From: Brassica napus
Lineage: Eukaryota; Streptophyta; Magnoliopsida; Brassicales; Brassicaceae
Reading direction: 5' to 3'
Length of the DNA: 64,000 nucleotides
Assembly (NCBI RefSeq): GCF_020379485.1
Contig: NC_063449.1
Coordinates: 34,469,473 to 34,533,472 of the forward strand
In this document: positions 58,532-64,000 of the stretch, one piece after another
Layout: the number at the start of each line of letters is the position of its first letter
Position numbering within the stretch: position 1 is the stretch's first letter
Notes under the pieces: model-generated
What the model saw: the letters and a program-made list of their open reading frames with translations, nothing else
Told to the model about the DNA's origin: nothing
Databases searched by the model: none
Program-made: the position numbers and the translations under genes

Positions 58532-59842
58532 TCAGTTGTTGTCCTCATCACGTCCGAATTTACACCATATATGTTCAACCAAATCAGCTTTCAGTTGGTG
58601 ATGCATCTGTCTATCACGAATTCTAGTTCGAACACCCATCATATTGGCGATATTTGTAGGGGTATCTGTAGAATATGTGAGATCAACATGTGAACTCCCG
58701 TTGTGTTCTTGTTGGAACTCTGAAACATCATATTGAGTGTAGCCATCTCGTTCGTCTTCTACTATCATATTATGGAGTATGATACATGCTCTCATAATCT
58801 TTCCAATTTTGACTTTATCCCAAAAAAGAGCTGGATTCTTAACAATCGCAAAGCGAGCTTGCAAGACTCCAAATGCACGCTCGACATCTTTCCGGGCAGC
58901 TTCTTGATGTTGAGCAAATAAAATTGCTTTCGGTCCTTGTGGTATTGGAATAGATTGGATAAAAGTTGCCCATTTTGGATAAATACCATCGGTGAGATAG
59001 TAAGCCAAATAATACTCTCTTCCATTGACCTAGTAAGTGACTTGCAGAGCATGACCTTTTATTATGTCATCGAAAACAGGTGAACGATCTAGAACATTGA
59101 TATCATTTAAGGTACCTGGAGGTCCGAAAAACGCATGCCATATCCATAGATCATACGACGCAATTGCCTCTAAAACAATCGTGGGTTTTCCCGAACCACT
59201 TGAATATTGACCTTTCCAAGCGGTAGGACAATTCTTTTACTCCCAGTGCATACAATCAATGCTTTCTATCATTCCGGGAAATCCGCGATGCTCTCCGATA
59301 TAAAGTAGGCGTTGAAGATCAGCCAGTGTTGGTTTTCTTAGGTACTCATCGCTGAAATTTTTTATTATTCCTTCGACAAACTGTTCCAAACATGACCGAG
59401 TAGTAGTTGCACTGAGCCGGAGGTATTCGTCAACCGCATCAGCCGCATGACCATATGCCAAGACTCAAATAGCTGCGGTACATTTTTGAAGTGTAGAGAG
59501 ACCAAGCCTTCCGAGACCATCTGGTTTTTGTTGAAAGAATTTCATTTCATTGGAGAGTCGATCAACAATTTTCATGAACAACAGCTTGTTCATTCTAAAT
59601 CGTCGGCGGAATATATTATCAGGATATGTTGGTGTGTCACTGAAATAATCATTCCACAGCTAGAGATTGCCTACTTCACGGTTTCTTTCGATATAAGCTC
59701 TTTTTTTTTCTTCTTCTTTCTTCTTGTTGATCACCATAATTATTGACAACATTTTCGAAGTAACGATCAAAATATTGATCACAGTGTTGATCAAATATGT
59801 CATCTTCTAAATCCTGAAAATGATTATTGGAAGAAGATGCCA
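58532..59842 (-). pseudogene. Harbinger DDE transposase, copy 2, stops present
   Basis: Starts MASSSNNHFQDLEDD at 59842. It contains RRRFRMNKLLFMKIVDRLSN, YLRLSATTTRSCLEQFVEG, GFPGMIESIDCMHWE, SGKPTIVLEAIAS, GTLNDINVLDRSPVFDD, YYLTDGIYPKWATFIQSI and ERAFGVLQARFAIV, and ends with CKFGRDEDNN. This covers the whole DDE_Tnp_4 domain. Defects are a TAA directly after DCMHWE (59239-59237), a TAG near 59033 before VNGREYY, a TGA in place of R near 59466 and frame changes near 59650. The C-terminus missing from copy 1 is present here. Confidence 0.85.
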
Positions 59843-60592
59843 TAAGAAACAAGATGGTGTAGAATGAAAAGCTTGTTTATATGAAAAGAGGAGATAAGAA
59901 ACAAGAGGAGATATGACACTTTATGTTTATATGAGAAGTTTGTTTACATGAAAAATTTTATCGTGGAGAATGAGAAGTTTGTTAAGAAAGAAGTATGAGA
60001 AGTTTGTGCAAATGAGAAGACTTGAGAAGTTTATATAATACATTCAACTTGAGTCAATCACACTACACCACAATTTGACAAAGACTAGTGACTTACAACT
60101 CGACAAAGACTCGTGACTTACAACAACAACACTGTCTTGTGAACAACACATGAGACAACAGAATACACAGTACAACAAGACAAAGACCCGTGAACACATG
60201 TGACAACAGATGAGACATGATTCATCCAATGTCTTCCAACAACAACACTGTCTTCCAACAAATTGTATTCCAACTCGCATGACCTGAAAATACAGAGACA
60301 AAAAGACAAAAAACATTAATCCAAGCACATGTCAACAAGACAAGAAAAATACAGACACAGAAAGACTCGTGAACACATACACACAGCTTTTTTAAAACAT
60401 ATATATCAAGTTGAGAAACCGAACATAAGAAATTATATTATTAATGTGGAGAGACAGAAACTTGCAAAATAAGAACCGAGACTTAAAGACAACACAAACT
60501 TAAGCTTAGAGACCAACAAACAAGTAATTTGACAACACAAACTTAAGTTTAGACCATACTTTAAACAACACAAACTTAAGTTTATACTATAA

Positions 60593-61447
60593 CTAATTTG
60601 ACACAAGCTCATCAATGAGCTTCTTCTTCAAAGCTTCTTCATACTCGGGTAGATCTGCTTTGCCAACTAATGAGTCAAGTAGCTTCATCTTTGCCATCCT
60701 CTCTTTGACAGCCAAATCTTCCTTCCTGATCCTCCACATACTCTCCAACTCATCCAGCGCCTTACCATCTCCCATCGTCTTCTTACCATGGCGCTTTGAA
60801 GCCTTAACACCAGGGGGACGCATAGTTGCTTGCTCAGCTTCACCAGTGGTGGTTTCAAACGCGTAAGAGCTTGCTGATTGTGCACTCTCATCAAACTTCC
60901 TCTTTTTGCCGCTTGCTGTGGTTTTAGAACTACACAATTCACACCATTTCTGGTCATTCCTCAACTCCTTCCATGCGTGCTCAAGAGTAAACTTCTTCTT
61001 GTGGTTGTTGTAGAAGATCTCATGCGCATGTTTGAGAACATCGTTCTCATTTTGGCCGCTACTCTTCTCCCTTGTTGCTGCTTCATACGCCCCACAAAAT
61101 TTGTTTACTTGGTCATTTATCTTCTGCCACCTTTGCTTACAATGAGGTGGCTGTCTAGTTTCAGAACCTGCAACTTTGAGACTTGCTGCAAAGTATGCAA
61201 CAATCCTTTTCCAGAACGCACCAGCTCTTTGCTCTTTAGCTACCACCGGGTCTTTGCTTGTGTTTAGCCAAGCGCTAATGAGGGCAACATCATCAACTGG
61301 CGTCCACGCCCTCCTTTCTTTACGGTCTGCAGGGACTTGGGAGGAAGAGACTTCGACACTGTCTTGGACATAACCAAAGACAGTGTTTTGCTGACTATTC
61401 AGAAGATCAACAAAGTTTCCAATCGGTGTATATGAATTGGAATCCAT
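60593..61447 (-). CDS. Myb/SANT-like Harbinger protein, intact
   Basis: An uninterrupted frame of 284 codons from MDSNSYTPIG to KKLIDELVSN. It has the Myb/SANT trihelix-like domain (AWTPVDDVALISAWLNTSKD, HCKQRWQKINDQVNKFCGAY, HAWKELRNDQKW), a basic linker (VKASKRHGKKT) and a charged helical tail (RIRKEDLAVKERMAKMKLLD) that is lost in copy 1. Family members are the second protein of PIF/Harbinger elements, assisting the transposase in DNA binding and nuclear entry. The start at 61447 is chosen because MDSNSY aligns with MDPNSY of copy 1. The upstream in-frame codons are hydrophobic leader translation. Databases may label it 'glutathione S-transferase T3-like'. Confidence 0.88.
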   Translation of the reverse strand: MDSNSYTPIGNFVDLLNSQQNTVFGYVQDSVEVSSSQVPADRKERRAWTPVDDVALISAWLNTSKDPVVAKEQRAGAFWKRIVAYFAASLKVAGSETRQPPHCKQRWQKINDQVNKFCGAYEAATREKSSGQNENDVLKHAHEIFYNNHKKKFTLEHAWKELRNDQKWCELCSSKTTASGKKRKFDESAQSASSYAFETTTGEAEQATMRPPGVKASKRHGKKTMGDGKALDELESMWRIRKEDLAVKERMAKMKLLDSLVGKADLPEYEEALKKKLIDELVSN

Positions 61448-62858
61448 ATCCGAAAGGCTCAAGAGAGAAACAACAGAGAGAAACAACAGAGAGAAACAAC
61501 ATAGATAAACAATAGAGAGAAATAAAAGAAATAACGAAAAGAGAGAAAGCTTTGATAGATGTAAGAGAAGAATGACGGTTTTAATAAAAGAGAAGAAGGG
61601 AAGAAGGAAACAAGTATTGATCACCATTGATCAACACCCAACCATTTCGAGAAGACAGTTTTCTAACCCATTAATCACACATCACCTTTGTTTTCTATCT
61701 AACCACAACATTAATGACCACAAGTAAATATCTCTCTAACCACAACATTAATTACCAACAGTTCAATTGAAACCAAAATGACAAACAATTTTCAGGTCAA
61801 ACAGACAAACAAAAAACACATAATAGACACTATTCAATCCGAGCACAAACTAGAGTCAATTTAGTTCATAGACACAAACCAAAAGCACCATCAATTCAGT
61901 TCAGAGACACAAAGCAGAAGCACCATCAATTCGGTTCAATTCAAACCATTTCGACAATCAATCCAGTTCAGACACACAAACTAAATGCTAAATCAATTCA
62001 GTTCAGATAAACAGACTTAATCAATTTGACAACCATTCCAATTCAGATAAGACAAACAGACTAAACCAATTCAGTTCAGCGATAAAGATGCGTGTTACCT
62101 TTATTGCCATTGTAGTCGAACGTTGATGAACCTTCATGTTTGTTGATCCGTAAGACGAACATCGATATCCTCTTGATCGGAACCATCTCAACAGACAGAG
62201 AAACAAAACAAAATAAAAGTGGATCAGAGGTGACCGATTACAATAACAGACATCAAAAGCCAGATCATATGAAGCAAACACATCACAAATACAGAGAAAG
62301 ACCAAAAATCAAAGACATGCATAAGTTGAAAGAGAGATACTCTGCTTTACCTTTCGCTTCGGCGACTTCAGCCGTGGAGGGAGAGATAGAGGTTTTCAAC
62401 CGTCGAGGAGCGCCGTCGAGCCACAGAAACAGAAGCCGTGATTCTTCTCCGAGGAGAGATGATGAAAGAGAGGCAGAGTGGTGGAGAGAGCTAGAGAGAC
62501 GCATCGTCGTCTATCAAATAGGCCACAATCGACGCCTCCACCGCCAGATACGAGGTTCTCACCGTCACATACGCCGACGGTTTCAACCGATCGGTGAGAA
62601 ATCGATCAACACCGGCGGATTCGACGAGGTGAGGTGAAGAGACGAGGTTTCGTCTACGCGGCGGAGAGAGAGAAGCCGTGTGTTTGTCAAAAAAAGAGCG
62701 AAAGAGGTGTGCCCAATAGCGAACACGTGTCCACAAGACGTGGTTCTTCTTCCCCTTATTTAAGCGCCGCTTCCACTCATTAATCCCATTTATCTTTTTT
62801 CTTAAATCCAAAATTAAACTAAGCACCCCCTTAACAACCCGCGTTGAACGTGCTTTTA

Positions 62859-63379
62859 GACTCTTAGCTAAGACATTGATGTAACTATGTCAAAAATGAC
62901 ATGAATACAAAATTGGGAAGATACATAACCAAGAGAGTGAATGAGACATGAAATAAATTTTCTTACTGGTATGATCAATGACGTGTTGCAAATTTAATGA
63001 CTTTTCCATCCTCCTACTAAATATATATATATATTTTTTATCATATAGTAGATTCAATAAATTCTAAATAGGTGAAGTTATTTTCAAATGATGATTTTTT
63101 TTGTTTAAGAAAAAAAAAAGAAAAGAAAATAATAATGAAACTTATACCTTTTAAATCTTATTTATTTCCTATAAAAAAAATAGTAGTGAATATTGGGCTA
63201 AGAAATTAACTAGGCCTGAATAAAGTCCGATTGTCTAGAGTAAGCCCAATGGAGAAGACAAAACCCAAACATCATCACTTCATGTTTTGTCCGAGGGAAA
63301 GCCAATTTCCGTGTTCTTCCTCATCATCCCTGGAAAACGTAGGAACCCTAATCTTCTGTGAGTTTCTTTAAGCGAGACG
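62859..63379 (+). promoter_or_regulatory. Spacer and promoter of the last gene
   Basis: AT-rich spacer. From about 63195 it contains text like a plant leader (cctcatcatccc, ggaaccctaatcttct). The aaccctaa at 63351-63358 is a telo-box, common near the start of plant housekeeping genes. No other feature. Confidence 0.4.
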
Positions 63380-64000
63380 ATGTCAGGGAGGGAAGTTAAA
63401 GAATACACAAATCTCTCCGACCCTAAAGGTGCAACCTTTAATCGAACATTGTTTCTGGTTAGATTTCATTGTATGGGTTTCTCGATTGAGCTTCGTTTAC
63501 TTTTTGATTGCAGATAGGAAACTAGGGAAGGGGGGTAAGATAGATGATGAAGATGTCACCTTTCAACGGATGGTTGCAAAGGTTAGCGCCTCGCCCTCTC
63601 CTTTGTTACCTAGTTGTATGCGAGAGCTTATCTCTGTGTAAATTGTTCCTCTTTCTTGCATTGTATAATAGTTATTTGATTCGTCTTTTGAGTGTCATCG
63701 GTTTGATCAAGCTCTTGTTTCTTCCTTGCTTCCATACCACTGGATCAACGTGGTGTTTTATTGATTGTTGTGGTTTATAGAGAAAGCTCTTTCTTAGAAG
63801 TGTTGTTGGTTATTGATGTCTGTGAAGTGATTCTATTTTTGGGAAGAGACTGTTCTGATAACATGCCCCGGCAGGGATAATGGCCCCTGCCAACTTTTTT
63901 TTGTGGTTATTTGCATTTAGATGCAAGATGTTGCTGGTGAGCGTGGAGGCTATCTTCATGGAAGAGGCGGTACCAATCTCTCTCCCTTTCTTTCTCTCTC
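63380..64000 (+). CDS. Small conserved plant protein, 5' part (At1g73350-like)
   Basis: Three exons are visible: 63380-63428, 63514-63581 and 63921 to about 63969, with GT-AG introns. They encode MSGREVKEYTNLSDPK, then DRKLGKGGKIDDEDVTFQRM, then VAK and MQDVAGERGGYLHGRG. The gene runs off the window. The frame is continuous across junctions. Position next to HDG11 suggests the orthologue of At1g73350. I recall that locus described as ankyrin-repeat related, but no ankyrin repeat is visible in the part present. Function unknown. Confidence 0.7.

Larger units (their letters stand above)
58222..62855 (-). mobile_element. PIF/Harbinger DNA transposon, copy 2
   Basis: The left end GAGCACGTTCAACC and the reverse complement of the right end, AAGCACGTTCAACG, form the terminal inverted repeat. 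TTA flanks both sides (58219-58221 and 62856-62858). It holds two minus-strand genes in the same order as copy 1 (20635-25003): a decayed DDE transposase and an intact Myb/SANT-like gene. The ends of the two copies differ, so they are separate subfamilies with related proteins. The right-hand GC-rich part (62340-62700) corresponds in position to the 40-bp repeat region of copy 1. Confidence 0.9.

Noticed and set aside
60593..61447. Glutathione S-transferase
   Set aside because: Related proteins are often so named in databases, but the sequence shows a Myb/SANT domain and no thioredoxin-fold GST motif.

Overview
The window is nuclear DNA of a flowering plant of the mustard family, most likely Brassica or a close relative such as Raphanus. 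Genes have GT-AG introns, the intergenic DNA is AT-rich and full of transposons, and the proteins match Arabidopsis families. Seven gene models can be read. In order they are an organelle RRM protein (ORRM6-like, +), MAP kinase kinase 9 (+), a monoacylglycerol-lipase-like alpha/beta hydrolase (-), a DYRK-type kinase (-), sucrose synthase 6 (+), the HD-ZIP IV factor HDG11 (+), and the first exons of a small conserved gene (+). From memory of the Arabidopsis map this is the At1g73530 to At1g73350 interval in descending order, with several genes missing. That pattern fits a fractionated block of the Brassica genome triplication. These genes are ordinary neighbours, not a pathway or operon.

Layout: 0-3 kb holds a decayed Helitron with an RPA-like ORF remnant. 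3.1-4.1 kb is the ORRM6-like gene. 5.06-5.34 kb is a hAT MITE. 5.5-11.2 kb is a complete CACTA (En/Spm) element with a 3-bp target duplication, carrying a TnpA-like gene split by a solo LTR and a deleted TnpD-like gene. 11.2-15.1 kb is intergenic DNA and MKK9. 17.2-19.9 kb is the hydrolase. 20.6-25.0 kb is PIF/Harbinger copy 1. 25.6-27.3 kb holds a hAT MITE, a foldback element and a degenerate repeat. 29.2-33.6 kb is the kinase. 34.1-36.0 kb is a Helitron carrying an RNase H fragment. 37.5-39.2 kb holds a MITE and a second Helitron. 39.7-43.4 kb is SUS6. 44.1-49.6 kb is a non-autonomous LTR element with three LTRs and a captured chloroplast MinD sequence. 50.9-51.9 kb is an inverted Helitron relative. 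52.0-53.3 kb is a foldback element with opposed telomere-like repeats. 54.2-57.0 kb is HDG11. 58.2-62.9 kb is PIF/Harbinger copy 2. 63.4 kb to the end is the last partial gene.

No new cellular system is evident. The most unusual object is the three-LTR element with its MinD capture. Also notable are two Harbinger copies that share the same broken tryptophan codon in the transposase, and the exact nesting of a solo LTR in a CACTA element. All gene calls come from reading the sequence. No database search was possible, and Arabidopsis locus names are from memory.
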